Assembly (NCBI GenBank): GCA_036172665.1
Contig: CM069870.1
Location: 70,990,212 to 71,054,211, forward strand
From: Prosopocoilus inquinatus
Lineage: Eukaryota > Arthropoda > Insecta > Coleoptera > Lucanidae
Direction: 5' to 3'
Length of the DNA: 64,000 nucleotides
Made by a program: the position numbers and the translations under genes. A model generated the notes under the pieces. It had not been told where the DNA came from, made no database searches, and worked only from the letters and a program-made list of their open reading frames with translations. Shown in pieces: positions 47,940-59,567 of this stretch; position 1 is the stretch's first letter; the number at the start of each line of letters is the position of its first letter.

Positions 47940-48720
47940 ATTAACCTTAAACAAATGAATCACTCAGCTTAGATTGCTTCGTTACTGTACATATAACAAG
48001 AGAAGAATTATTAAAGTGAGGTTAAATTCTGATGTCTTTTAAAAAAAAAAAAAAAAAACTGCAATCACATCGGACGCTACCGTCTTCTACAGATCTCTTC
48101 GGTGTAGCATTTTCTACGCTAGGTAGCGGTAAGCTTGATCCTGTTAATTAAAAAATGGGAAGAGCTGTCAAAATTTTAGGTTAAGAAAGCGCTTGAAATG
48201 ACAAGCAGCGCGTAGGTTGGGTCGATCTTGAGATTGGATTAGACTTAATGTTCACTGAGTTGAGTTCTTTTTTCTTCAATTTGAATTCGTTTAGCTTTCA
48301 GGGTTTTCTTGGGTTGAATAGGGGTTGGGTTTGCTTCGGTCGAGCTAAGTTCAAGGTCAACCTTGAACTTAGCTCGACCGAAGCAAACAATTACAATACA
48401 TAAAACTGAGACCCAAAATTATTAAACTTAAACAAATGAATAACTCAGCTTGTATTATTTCGTGACTGTATTAGAAGCTGTGCTTATAACAAGAGAAGAA
48501 TTATTAAAGTGAGGTTAAATTCTGACGTCTTTTGAAAAAAAAAAAAAAAGAAAAACTGCAATTACATCGCACGCTACCTCTTCTACAGATTTACTTGGTG
48601 TAGCATTTTCTATGCTAAGTAAAGCGAGGCTTGATTCTGTCAATTAGAAACTGGGAAGAGCTGTCAAAATTTTAGGTTAAGGAAGCGCTTGAAATGACAA
48701 GCAGCGCTTCAGCTGTTTAT
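47940..48720. repeat. ~480 bp direct duplication
   Basis: A segment from CATATAACAAGAGAAG (47990) to AAATGACAAGCAGCGC (48196-48211) is repeated from 48482 to 48706. It includes a poly-A tract, TTCTACAGATCTCTTCGGTG-type sequence and GGGAAGAGCTGTCAAAATTT. Copies differ in A-tract length and single bases. The palindrome 48329-48388 lies between them. Confidence 0.8.
48329..48388. repeat. Perfect 29 bp inverted repeat, 2 bp spacer
   Basis: The left arm 48329-48357 and right arm 48360-48388 are exact reverse complements, with TTCAAGGT at the inner edge and GCTTCGG at the outer part. It marks the point where satellite polarity changes from GTTGA to TCAAG. Confidence 0.9.
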
Positions 48721-49289
48721 TTGCCCAGGCCGGCTAGATAATGCATTAAATTTAAAATCATTTCTGCGTGTTGATGAATTTTTCACCAGCACAGAATGAT
48801 TCTGATTATTTTTCTATTTTCTTTTTTTTAATGTGACATTTTTCTTAAGTGCAAGTCCCTCGTAATTTTTGTAACATCGATATTTTTGATCGCCTTGAGC
48901 TTGTTTTGATTGTTGTAAACAATTTTCACCTGGAGATGGAAGATACCGAAACCGATGTTCACTTTTCGGTGCAAGCGCTGCGGTTCAACGACCGATAAAG
49001 CGCATTTTGTTTCTCAATTGTGTATCATCCGCTTTCGTAATAACAATTCCGACGTGATTGTGCACAAAACGCGAAAGGACGACGCGGTTCATCGATGACT
49101 TTACCGATAAATTTCCATTCGCCGCGCGGCTTATCACAAATTCGTCCTTATTCGCGTCATGGACGAAAGTAGAAAACTTGCGCTCGCGACAGGGACGGAC
49201 TCGGCCCGCGCTTTTATTCCCAACAATACAGAGGTTATTAAAATGGATTGGAGACTGTGGTTTGTAGTACAAAGAAATTGGATTTAACC
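48721..49289. other. Single-copy-looking region with a CpG-rich core
   Basis: 48940-49230 is GC-richer and free of visible repeats. A 95-codon ORF (48985-49272, minus) and a shorter plus ORF overlap, neither with a recognisable domain. It could be regulatory DNA or a decayed coding fragment. Confidence 0.35.
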
Positions 49290-51722
49290 TCCTAACTACA
49301 AAAAGTTTGTTCGGAAACTAAATACGTATTTTTACATCCATACTTACATATCTGATCACACCGCCCAGAGGTTGGATTTTTTGTGTCGAACCGAGAAAAA
49401 GCGAACCTTGATTAAGAAGCGTTTCTTCAGTATTAGGAACCTAAGAAAAATCAATGACATTCTTTCGAATCTGTCATGGAATGCAGTGTATGAATTCCAA
49501 CCGGAAGAAGTAAACAACCAGTGGGAATGCTTTTCGAATATTTTTGAACAAGCGTTTCAACAAGCTTTTCCGTTGCAGTCAACTAGAATGAATCAGAAAA
49601 TATACAATACACCGGAGGTTACTGACGCTAAGAAACTGATGGATTCTCTTTTCACTATCTCTATCTACATGGAAGAAGCTAAACCACTTTATTTAGAGGC
49701 AAAACAAGAATATTTCAAATTAATAAACGACCTAAAAAAGCAAACCATAAGTGAGCAAATACAGAATTCTGACAATAAAATTAAAACAACCTGGTCTATT
49801 GTTAAGTCACTAGTTAATGTAACAGCTTCTCAAGGTGAAACTTCCGAATCTGAAACTGCTTTTCCTCATTCATTAGAAAGACTAAACGACTTAAATAAAT
49901 TTTTTTGCTCCTCGGCAGAAAGAATAAAAAAAAATCTCACTTGGTCAACATCTATGACCGCAGCTATTGATCTCCCATCTTCCAATGATAAAAGCATGTT
50001 CCTATACCCTGTAACTGAGACGGAAGTTATAGACGCCGTTAAAAAATTAAGAAATACAACCTCCACAGGATTTGACTGTATTCCAGCAAAAGTTTTAAAA
50101 TACACTTTAGATAATTTTGTGAAACCTTTACTAAACGTCATTAACTGCTCTCTCGAAAGTGGCACTTTTCCTGATAAATTAAAGATTACTGAAGTTGTGC
50201 CTCTCTTCAAAAAAGATGATCGCGGAGACTCTGATAGTTACAGGCCTATTAGCTTAACTACGAACTTTTCAAAAGTATTCGAAAGTATTATGTGTACTAG
50301 ACTGAAACATTTTTTAGTCACCAATAAATTGATTAATGACTCCCAGCATGGCTTCTTGAGTGGAAGATCTATAGATACCGCAGTATTCCACTTTGTCGAA
50401 GAAGTAACCAATGTTATAGAACAAAAACAATTGGCATGTGGCGTGTTTCTAGATCTGTCTAAAGCATTTGATAGTGTCGACCACTCGATCTTATTGGAGA
50501 AATTGGACAGATACGGAATTAGAGGTAATGTCTTGAGATGGTTTCGTTCTTACTTACACCAACGACCTCAAAGAACATACGTCACCGTAGATGGAGTTAA
50601 GTATACCTCTGGTTATTTGAAAAATAAGACTGGCGTACCTCAAGGGAGTTCAGTTCTGTTCGTAATATAACACAGGAAGATAATTAATTATGCTGATGAC
50701 ACAAACTTATTGGTACGTGGCTCTAATTTTATGGAACTCATACAAACTCTGACAATCGTGATGCCGAAAATTCAAAATTGGTTTACTAATAATAAGATGG
50801 CATTAAATAAATTCAAAACTGCTTGTGCCTTATTTAGAACCAGTCAAGCTGGCTATGAAAAACCAAATACTGTAAATATAAGAACTCATGGCGATCTTAT
50901 ATTCAGCAATGAGGTGAAATTTTTGGGTATTACTTTAGACGAACATCTAAATTATGAAGCGCATATTAATAACGGGATAATTAAATTAAATAAAGCTTGT
51001 TTTACTCTAAGAGTTTTAAAACACCATACTCATCCCTCTGCCTTGAAGACTGTATATTACGCTTATTTTGGTTCTTTGGTAAATTATGGAATCATTTTCT
51101 GGGGTAGCAGTACGCACATTGGAAGAGTATTCATCACCCAAAAGAGTCTTACGTACTATGCTTATTAATATGCCATGTTGAAAATCTTGTAGAGGATATT
51201 TTATGCAAAATCAGCTCCTTACTGTACCTGCTATGTATATTCAAGCTTGTCTGCTGTTTTTACACAAACATAAGGATAAATTTGAAAACTACCACGAAGT
51301 TTCGCAGTATACTACCAGGCATCATAACTACAGTCTACCAATTCACAGGCTACAATTAACCGAAAAAGGTCCTTTATACAGTGGAATGTCTTTCTACAAC
51401 AAACTACCAAGAGTTATTAAGTCGAGTTTCAACAAGTCAAAATTTAGAAAACAACTTCATATATTTCTACTAAATATGGAACCATATAGTGTGAACGAAT
51501 TTCTAAATTACAGTGAGGCTAAGAGTTTCTAAGAACTTTACTTTAACTTTTTTATTTGTTTGTCTTTATTTGGGTGTTTTTTTTCTTGGCTTCATTATAT
51601 AAAGAAGAATTTCTTGTATTTTTTTTCTCTTGCAGTCATTGTTGACTTTTTCAATCTATTGTAATGATATTTTTTTTTCCTATGATTTATTGAAATAAAT
51701 GTATATTATTATTATTATTATT
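49290..51722 (+). mobile_element. Second non-LTR retrotransposon, 5'-truncated and broken
   Basis: A plus-strand element whose 3' end is a (ATT)n tail (51702-51722) following AATAAATG. Its 3' UTR is T-rich. The tail abuts the left arm of the Penelope-like fragment. The 5' part preserves only the end of an endonuclease (YISDHTAQRLDF just before and after 49372). Confidence 0.8.
49372..51535 (+). pseudogene. Broken reverse transcriptase of the second non-LTR element
   Basis: Three open segments: 49372-50670, 50671-51168 (same frame, after a TAA) and 51203-51535 (shifted frame). Visible RT blocks: SYRPISLTTNFSKVFE, QHGFLSGRS, GVFLDLSKAFDSVDHS (catalytic Asp), RTYVTVDGV, GVPQGSS, YADDTNLL (50689 onward), VKFLGITLDEHLNY, and a C-terminal region with LPIHRLQLTEKGPLYSGM-like sequence. 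Between GVPQGSS and YADD the element has a short deletion and a stop; a second stop is at 51166 and a frameshift follows. It differs clearly in sequence from the RT at 38.5-40.0 kb, so it is another family. Confidence 0.85.
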
Positions 51723-51876
51723 ATCTTCAGTAGATGCGTTTCTTCTTGATCACAAGAGAAGTGACTGTGTCATGCCCATCGCTACCTTATAGTATACTAA
51801 TTCGTTCCGCTCCAATGAAGCGTGCTGTCTAAAGCAAGCGTCTCACCGGATTGCGTCAACCAAGTCAAGCAACACA

Positions 51877-52245
51877 GGACAAAAGACAAAACTGAACCAA
51901 ATCAGAAATCAGGAATCTATGAAATATCTTGGCAAGGGTGTACTAAAAAATATATTGGGCAAACGAAAAGAAATATACTGACACGTTTTAAAGAACACTT
52001 AGCTCATTTAAAGTACAATAGAATTGAAAAATCCAGTGTTGCCCAACATATTTTTGACACCAGTCATAAAATAGATTCAAACAATCTTAGGTAAGTAAAA
52101 GCAACGTCACGCAACAGGGAATTAGACGGGTTTGAAACCATTTTCATATACAAAAATAAGAGAGATTTATTGAACATCGATCATGGGCCTTTGGCAGGTT
52201 CCGTGTTGCTTGACTTGGTTGACGCAATCCGGTGAGACGCTCGGT
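51877..52245 (+). pseudogene. GIY-YIG endonuclease part of a Penelope-like element
   Basis: It encodes SGIYEISWQGCTKKYIGQT (GIY and YIG motifs), then KRNILTRFKEHLAH (the catalytic Arg/Glu region) and SSVAQHIFDTSHKID. A TAA at 52092 interrupts the frame, which then continues with ELDGFETIFIYKNKR and DLLNIDHGPLAGSVLL, the usual end of the protein. The upstream reverse transcriptase is missing, so this is a 5'-truncated, inactive copy. In full elements this nuclease nicks target DNA to prime reverse transcription. Confidence 0.85.
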
Positions 52246-52343
52246 TTACACAGCACGCTTCATTGGAGCGTAACGAATTAGTATACTATAAGGTAGCGAT
52301 AGGCATGACACAGTCACTTCTCTTGTGATCAAGAAGAAGGCAT

Positions 52344-52384
52344 CTACTGAAGATGGTAGCATAGCTGCCGAAATACGTATTTAG
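52344..52384 (+). ncRNA. Hammerhead-like tail of the Penelope-like element
   Basis: CTGAAGA (52347-353), one extra T, stem GGTAGC / GCTGCC (52355-360 / 364-369) with ATA loop, GAAA (52370-373), self-complementary TACGTA, then TT and TAG (52382-384) pairing with CTA (52344-346). The layout matches hammerheads reported in Penelope-like elements, but the extra base between core and stem II and the 3 bp stem I suggest a weak or decayed copy. Confidence 0.5.
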
Positions 52385-52430
52385 TTTTTAAACAAACAAA
52401 TAAAGAGGTTGTATGTATCACGACGTTCAA

Positions 52431-53099
52431 AAATCTTTTTTTTTGACAATTTCGTAGCCATTGCGCTGAACGTACTTAACGATGTGGGTCGCATGCAGGA
52501 GTGTCATTTTAAGTGAGCGTCATTGTACCTATTGCATAAAGTCAAGTCGCTCGTAAAGAACTTTACGAGACGTAAAACCCTTTATTTATATCGGTCGTTA
52601 ATGCGCTTGCTGCTTTGGAAACTTTGAGAGAGTTCTTGCGGATTAAGTGCAAGCCGACTTTTATGTCTCTTCCCTTGTAGCAACGCAGTAAAAACTATTT
52701 TTTCACGTCGGAGATTACACAAGAAGTAAGATTTTCCTAGAAGAAACGCTTATATGGAAACACAATGATGGACAAAAGTCATTCGACAAATTCCTCCGTT
52801 GCAGAATTACATCTGATTACAATGCAATTTAAACGACTTCATAAAATGCAGGCTAGTATATACAGGGTGATTTATATCGGGTGCAACAAACCTCGGCATC
52901 TTGTCGGGAAGGACATTTTAAACGAAAAACGTCATGTGAACCTAAATCCTATTTCACTTCGTTACAGAGTTACAACAAATCAAACTTCCATATTCTTTTA
53001 AACGTCATTCGCTTATTAATAGTGTACAATTTATTTCATTTTTTTTAAATAACTGACAATTACAATAATTGTGACTACACCAATAAGACTTGGATTTTG
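52431..53099. other. Intervening DNA with one element end
   Basis: Contains ATATACAGGGTGATTTATAT at 52858, a foldback-type terminus, and otherwise AT-rich sequence. No gene. Confidence 0.4.
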
Positions 53100-55240
53100 A
53101 GGTTAAGTGAAAATTGTGGGACTCGGAGTCGTTGTTAAAAAAATCCACGAACGAAAAAATTAAAGTCATTAATAATTTCGAAAAAGTAAACCCTACTGAA
53201 TTTTCAACCTAATTTAATTTTTTATTTAAAAATTACAAAAGTAATTAAAGTAAAAAGTGTTTGAAGTTTAAAATTAAACTCCACCAATCTCAAGGTCAAG
53301 CCAACACAACTAAATTATCTACCTAATTCAATTGTTAATTTTAAAAATTGTAAAAATAATTAAATGTAAAGAGTAATGGAGTTTAAAATTAATCTCGACC
53401 AATCAATCTCAAGGTCAACATGATTCTATTGAACCCGAGGAAGAAATTTGAAGTTGAAGAAAGTGAAGGAAGTGAAAACCTTGGAAAAAAGAACTTAAAA
53501 ATGAATCAAAATTAAGATCGACCAATCTCAAGATCAAATCAATCCCACTGAACTTTCAACCTAATAAAATTTTTAATGAACAGATGAAACAGTGACATCC
53601 TACGATCGCTTTTTGACCTGACATTGCAGTAGGATAGACAAACTGAAGCGGATTTGCTACATAATAAGTCCCCCATGCAAGGCGGCCATGCTTGTTGTCG
53701 AAGCTGTCAGTATTCAAAATTTCAAAAGTGATTAAAATTTAAAAAAATGTTTGAAGTTTAGAATTAAACTCGACCAATTAATCTCAAGGTCAATCTGATC
53801 AATTAAAATCAAACTCCACCAATCTCAAGGTCAAACCAACACAACTGAACTTTCAAGCTAATTCAATTGTTAATATTAAAAGTTGTAAAAATAATTATCT
53901 AAACGTTAAAAAAATAATAAAGTTTAAAATTAAACTCGAGCAATCAATCTCAAGGTCAACTCGATCCTATTGGAGTCGAGCAAAAAATTTGAAACGGAAG
54001 AAATTAAAAGTGAAAAATTAAACAAAAGAAACTTAAAAATCAATTAAAATTAACCTCGACCAACCTCAAGGTCAAACCAACCCTATTGAACTTTTAACCT
54101 AATTCAATTGTGAATATTCAAAATTATAAAATAATTAAAAGTAAAAAAAATTAAGTTTAAAATTAAACTCGACCAATAAATTTCAAGGTCAACCCGATTC
54201 TACCGGAGCCGAGCAAAAAATTTGAAACTGAAGAAATTCAAAACGAAAACCTTCGAAAAAAATTGAAAAGAAACAAATTAAAAATCAGTTAAAATTAAGG
54301 TCGTCCAATCTCAAGGTCAAATCAACCCAACTGAACTTTTATTCAAATTTAATTGTTAATACTAAAAATTATAAAAATAATTAAAGGTAAAACAAATAAT
54401 GAAGTTTAAAATTAAACTCGACCAATCTCAAGGTCAACCTGATTCTGGTGGAGCTGAGAAAGAAATTCGAAATTGAAGAAATTAAAAGTGAAAAATTTAG
54501 AAAAAAAAATATTAAAAATCACTTGAAATTAAACTCGACCAATCTCAAGGTCAAATCAACCCAGCTGAACCTTCAACCTAATTCAATTGTTAATATTAAA
54601 AATTAAAAAAAAATAATATAAAGTTAAAGAAAGTAATGAAGTTTAATATTAAACTTGGCCAATCAATGTCATGGTCAACCCGATTCAATTGGACCCGAGC
54701 AAAAAATTGCAAACCAAAAAAAAAATAAAAGTAAAAAACCTTAAACAAAAAAAATCAATCAAAATTAAAATAATTAAAAGTTAAAAAAAATATATTGAAG
54801 TTCAAAATTAAACTTTGATCTCTTAAATCTCAAGGTAAAACCAACCCAACTGAACTTAACCTAAATGAATTGTTAATATTAAAAGTTATAAAAATAATTA
54901 ATAGTGAGAAATATTGAAGTTGAAAATTAAAGTCGACCAATTTCAAGGTCAACCCGTTTCCGTTGGAGCCGAGGAAGAAATTTGAAATTGAGGAAATCAA
55001 AAGTGAAAAACTTAAAACTCAATTAAAATTAAGATCAACAGGTCTCAAGGTCACCCCAGTCGGACTGAGCTCAACTTAATTCTTTTCGATCCGAGTAAAA
55101 CGTTTTGAAGTATATGGTCGAGAGTGAAGAAAATTAAAAAAAAAAAATTAAAAAGCAATAGAAACCACGTCCAACCAATCTCAAGGTCAGCCCAACCTAA
55201 TTCAGTAGTCTAAGTCTATCTGCCTGTCCCAAGGCGAAAA
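53100..55240. repeat. Dimeric ~240 bp satellite rich in TCAAGGTCA
   Basis: Two alternating ~120 bp half-units: A (CCAATCTCAAGGTCAAATC, then AACTTTCAACCTAATTCAA) and B (CAATCAATCTCAAGGTCAAC, then CCGATTCTATTGGAGCCGAG). Counting by eye, TCAAGGTCA occurs 13 times exactly, with three near-misses, at ~118-122 bp spacing for most of the array. It is interrupted at 53576-53705 by a copy of the small interspersed element. Confidence 0.85.
53576..53705 (+). mobile_element. Small interspersed element, copy 2 (no intact ribozyme)
   Basis: GATCGCTTTTTGACCTGACA is shared with 45049 and with the minus strand near 62430. The right part (TTTGCTACATAATAAG) matches the 62 kb copy but not the 45 kb copy. The hammerhead core is not present here. 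Confidence 0.6.
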
Positions 55241-56129
55241 CTGAAAAATAAAAGATTTCTAAACACAATAAACCAAAAACTCAAAAGTCAAGTTAAAATT
55301 GAGTTGGAAGTAAGTCCAACATAAGCAAGGCCGGAGAGGCAAGAAAGAGATCAAGGAAACAAGAAAGAAAAATATTTAAAAAAAAAAAAACAAGAAAGTA
55401 AACAAGCAAACCAACTGTAGTTAGTCATTCTCATTCTATTTTGTCTTTGTTTTTTAACGTCTTCCTTTAAAGTCAGAAAGTGTACATCAATCATTTTCCA
55501 AGGTGTTACATAACCTTCAAATAAAATTCTACTTTTTGGTATAAATTGATTGTTACTTTCTTATTTCAACTTGGCTGAATTTTATTTGAAAATTAGCTTG
55601 CGCGTAGAATCCCCCCACCCCCTAGGATTCATTGAACAGCTATTTCGACCACAGTTTGGGTCTCTCCAATAGAAGAGTCCGGACACTGTTGGCTCTAAGA
55701 TGGCGGTGCAATTATCCAGCAGATGCTAGTTGTATTTGTTTTATTTTTTATTTCCATTTGTAACTTGCTTGGATTTTACCGTGCCCGTTGTTATTTCTAC
55801 TTACTTACATCCCTTCTCCCTTATTTTCTCTCGAATTACAAAAATTTAACTTCCCTTTTTTTTGTTAACGTTATTCTCTTTAATTGGGATCTGTATCCTT
55901 GTTGCTGCTTCCATTTCATCGAACGCTACTAGTTTTGTGCCCGCTGTTATTTCTACCTTTACTTACATCCCTTCCCCCTTATTTTTTCTCTGTTTACAAA
56001 AATTTAATAATCCTTTTTTGTTTTTGTATGCCAACTGTTGAATCCTGCTGTACGCATTTTTCTGTTTCTGTCAAAAGGCGAAAACTTCTTTTCGAATCCC
56101 GAAAATTACAATTTAGGGTACCTACCTGT
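55241..56129. other. AT-rich region, no gene recognised
   Basis: Contains a direct duplication of a ~190 bp segment (TTATTTCTACTTACTTACAT near 55790 and TATTTCTACCTTTACTTACA near 55948, each with CCCTTATTTTCTCTC-like sequence). The T-rich ORFs here are products of this repeat. Confidence 0.4.
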
Positions 56130-56560
56130 GACCCATATTTTACGATCATCGACCAGCTAAGGGGGCGGCTCCCCTCTGTGCGGCCGGGGCCGACCCAAAT
56201 CGCTTCTTCCTTTCGCACGACGACAATAAGAAGACGAACGGGTAAGTGGGTCAGACGGTAGCGGATTTTACGGCCCGGCCGTAAAACGCGCCCCCGAAAC
56301 GCCGACTTTCTTACCGAGAACAACAACAACAACAACCCCCCCGTAAATCACGTTCGCGCGTTTCGAAGACGCGCGTCGTAAATTACGAAGACGACTTTCC
56401 CTTTTGGCGCGTCCGTTTTCGTGCGACCGCACTTTACGACGCGTCCTAAAAACGACGGTTTTGTCCCAGGATTTCTTTTTTTCCTCGGTTGGGGGGGGCG
56501 TTCGTGGAAAAGTCAGCGACCGATTGGCCGAGTGAAGATATTACGTTACAAATTTGGTGG
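56130..56560. promoter_or_regulatory. CpG-rich island, possible promoter or first exon
   Basis: Clearly GC- and CpG-rich against an AT-rich background (GTTCGCGCGTTTCGAAGACG near 56350). Splice-donor-like sites lie at its left edge on both strands: GTAAGT (56242, plus) and CACAG/GTAGGT (56125, minus, after ATG at 56149 encoding MIVKYGSQ). No downstream exon was recognised, so a gene cannot be claimed. Confidence 0.3.
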
Positions 56561-59500
56561 AAGGTCAAATGTTAAATTGGGGTAAATCAATCCAGGGCCC
56601 AGGCGAGGCCAAAAGCCGCCCGCGTGCCACTCCGTATTTTGGCGCCCTGTGACAGATGAGTTGGGGCATGTGAAAACAAATAAATTATCAAAATTATTAA
56701 AAAAAATTAAAAAAAAAACAAAAAATTTGAAAAAACAAAATGTTTGTGTACTTTTACATGTAAGAAATGTGTATACAATGTAGACAACATAGACAATGTA
56801 GACTATGTAGAGAATATAGAAAATTATTGTCCGTTGACATTCACAGTTGAGGTTACATTCAAATAAAGACAATTAAATTGTCGGTTTCTTCACACTACCT
56901 ACATTTCAGAAACAAGAAAAAAAATCAAAGAAACAGCAATAAAATACGAGCATGAACGAAACAAAATAAAAACAAAAAAAACAGCACGTTGAACGAATTG
57001 AAAAAGAAACAACCGCCGAAATAGAGCACGCAAAAAACCAAAATCATATCTGAGCTGAACACAAAAAAAATGAAAGAAGATGAACTACAAAAAAATAACA
57101 AAAGAAGATTGACGACTGAGGCCCGTTTCACACTGCAAGAATTGATATAAAATCTTGCACAAAGTGACAGAGAAGTATCGATTCAACTAACGGACATTCA
57201 CTATGGTAGCCTCTGTCTCATTTTGTATGTACAGGGTGGGCTAAATTTGACATTTTTAAAGGGGAACGCCTATTTCTAGATGAGTTAGACAAAAACCGAC
57301 CTCGGTGTCTGGAGCTCGATTTTTATGGCAAGTTTAATGGTAAAATCCGCATTTCGATATCTCGAACCATTTAGAAGCTACGGGGTGTTTTCCAAAATTC
57401 TGCGATTTCTAAATACCTTTATAACTTTTTTATTTAAGAAAATTCTCGATTTCTGTAAAAACTTCCTTAAGGCACTTTTTAATATAGAATCCATTACTGT
57501 CAGTTACATTTGTCTAAGACGCATAGTTTCTGAGATATAAGCCGAACTTCTGATTTTTTATATTGAACGCCCTGTATATTTTTACATTTTTGAAAAGAGA
57601 ATAAAATTACCTTTCCAAAAATTTAAAATACTTGGTATATTGATCAAAAAGTTTGCGAGATACAGAATTTTAAACATTTTTTTACAATATTCAAGCAGGC
57701 TATGATAATATTTTTAAACAATTTCAGTTTTAAATTAAAAAAAAAACAGAATTATTACAATGGAAAAAAATGAAAATTGACGACAGTTATTGCAAACAAA
57801 AACAAACTTGTAATGATTCTTACATTTACTATCGTCGCCTCTTGTCAAATCTTAAAAAACAAATGAATCTCCAGACGAAGAAAACTAGTAGAAAACAAAA
57901 GACAACTATAAGAAAGTGTCAATCAACAAAATGTGAAAACCAGTTTAGTACACTGAAGAGAAACGCGAAAGATAAAATGATAAAGTAAGTTGAAAAAAAG
58001 AACAGAACTTCCAATACAATGGAAAAAATGAAAAATGAGTTATTGCAAATAAAAGCAAACTCATAGGAAACAAAAGCGGCGAACAATAAAATGCGAAAAT
58101 TAATTCGGATAAAAAGAAGAGAAATGCAAAAAAAAAAACAGAAAATAAAAAGCTGAAGAAGAATGAATAGACAAAAAACAAGCAAACAGGTTTGATTAAA
58201 TCCAGCATATTTGTTGTTGTTTTCTTGATTGCCGCCATTTGGATCGTAAGTATATGGATCACAATTGCAGGAACACGATCTTAAATTATTTGCGAAAAAA
58301 TACGCCTATTATTGTTAAATAGTTCATATTTTTATGTTGATGATATGACTGTGATACATGAGAACAAAAAAACAATTGTTTACATAGTCTGCATAATAAA
58401 GTATGATGTAAAATACGTTATTGTCTACATGTAAACAATTATGTAAATTACGTTCAATTCTCTATAAGCACATCACTGTTTTTTTCTCATCTGTCTAAGG
58501 AGACTAGAAATAAGAAACAAAATCACAAATGCAGAAGAAAGTTAAATATCTAAAAACTTAAAAAATAAAATATAATTTTTTTTTACCAAACTCTAATCAT
58601 AGCCAGCATTCATTCCCCGGTCGTAACTCTCTTTAAAACTCCCGCCATGTCCATGTCCTAATCTTAAAGCAACGAACTGACGGGTTCGGTCAACAAAACT
58701 CGTAGATCAAATGCTGCTTGGTGTTAAAATGTTCTTTTTTTCTTTTGCACTGAATGAACCCCTGAGATGAAGAGACCATCACCGGAAACTTTATTTTCGC
58801 AAGCTTTTTTTCGGTTTAGGACATAGGTTCCCAAACTTTTTGGTATCGCCGACCACTTTGCAAGACAAAAATTGTTTGACGCCTTCCCTTCCCCCCACGC
58901 CAATTAATAGCAACTATGTGTATAGTGATACATTACACATATGTATAAGTGAAATCATTGAAAAAAGTAGTGACCATGGGGGTGGCTAAGGTGAGGCAAA
59001 TGGGGCAGTTATCCACCCCCCAGCTCACTGAACGATAAGAAACTATTTCAATTCTCTATCTGTAGATATTTTGTTAAATTAAAGAAAGTTTGGCTGGAGT
59101 GACCTTGAAACGTTTTCTTGCATATTGTTTCTTGCATTTTTTTTCTTACTTTTTAAGTTTAACATTTTATATTTCATTTTTTTAGTTTTTTCGAATTTCC
59201 CCAAACTTTCTAATATTTTTAGTTGGTTTGGTTTCACCTTGGAACGTTTTGAACGTTTCACATTTGAATGATTAAAAGAAGTTGGGTTCATTTGGGCTCA
59301 GTTCAGTAGCTCTATCTATGTTTTCCTCTGGTTTTATAATTTTTTTTTTATGTCGAATGTAAAACTCCCCGAGATTCCTTCTGTCCGGTTGGTATTTCGG
59401 CCCCTTTGGAGGGCCTCCTCAGCAAACGAGTGGCTGAAAAATTCAGTGGCGGCTCGTCGGGGTGGGCAAGGTGGGCAATGCACATCCTGTCGTATAGAAG

Positions 59501-59567
59501 TTGTACGTTCCAGGTAGCCCCGAAAAATAAATTCATTTGGAAAATGCACCCACTTTCCCTTTTGTAG
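56561..59567. other. Mixed repeat-derived DNA
   Basis: Holds a MITE-type fragment related to the 6.2 kb palindrome (CTTGCACAAAGTGACAGAG near 57154; compare 17833). It also has a foldback-type element fragment (TACAGGGTGGGCTAAATTTG at 57231 to GAACGCCCTGTATAT near 57580), A-rich repeats (56900-58160), a hAT-like fragment near 58826 and a hAT-like end CAGTGGCGGCTCGTC at 59441. No gene. Confidence 0.45.

Larger units (their letters stand above)
51724..52430 (+). mobile_element. Penelope-like retroelement fragment with inverted arms
   Basis: The left arm (51724-51876) is the reverse complement of 52199-52355 (GATCACAAGAGAAGTGACTG, TTATAGTATACTAATTCGTT, CCGGATTGCGTCAACC). Between them lies the GIY-YIG nuclease segment. 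After the right arm come a hammerhead-like tail and an A-rich end (AAACAAACAAATAAAG). An inverted partial copy attached to the 5' side is a known habit of Penelope-like elements. Confidence 0.8.

Noticed and set aside
48985..49272. 95-codon minus-strand ORF
   Set aside because: No recognisable domain, overlapped by an opposite-strand ORF; CpG-rich DNA alone favours long frames.
53590..53705. Copy 2 of the small repeat considered as a second ribozyme
   Set aside because: The core reads CTGAAGC and no GAAA lies in place; only the left module is shared with the ribozyme copy.
56546..58262. Hydrophobic-looking ORFs rich in F, L and I
   Set aside because: They arise from reading A-rich or T-rich repeats and have no structure beyond composition.
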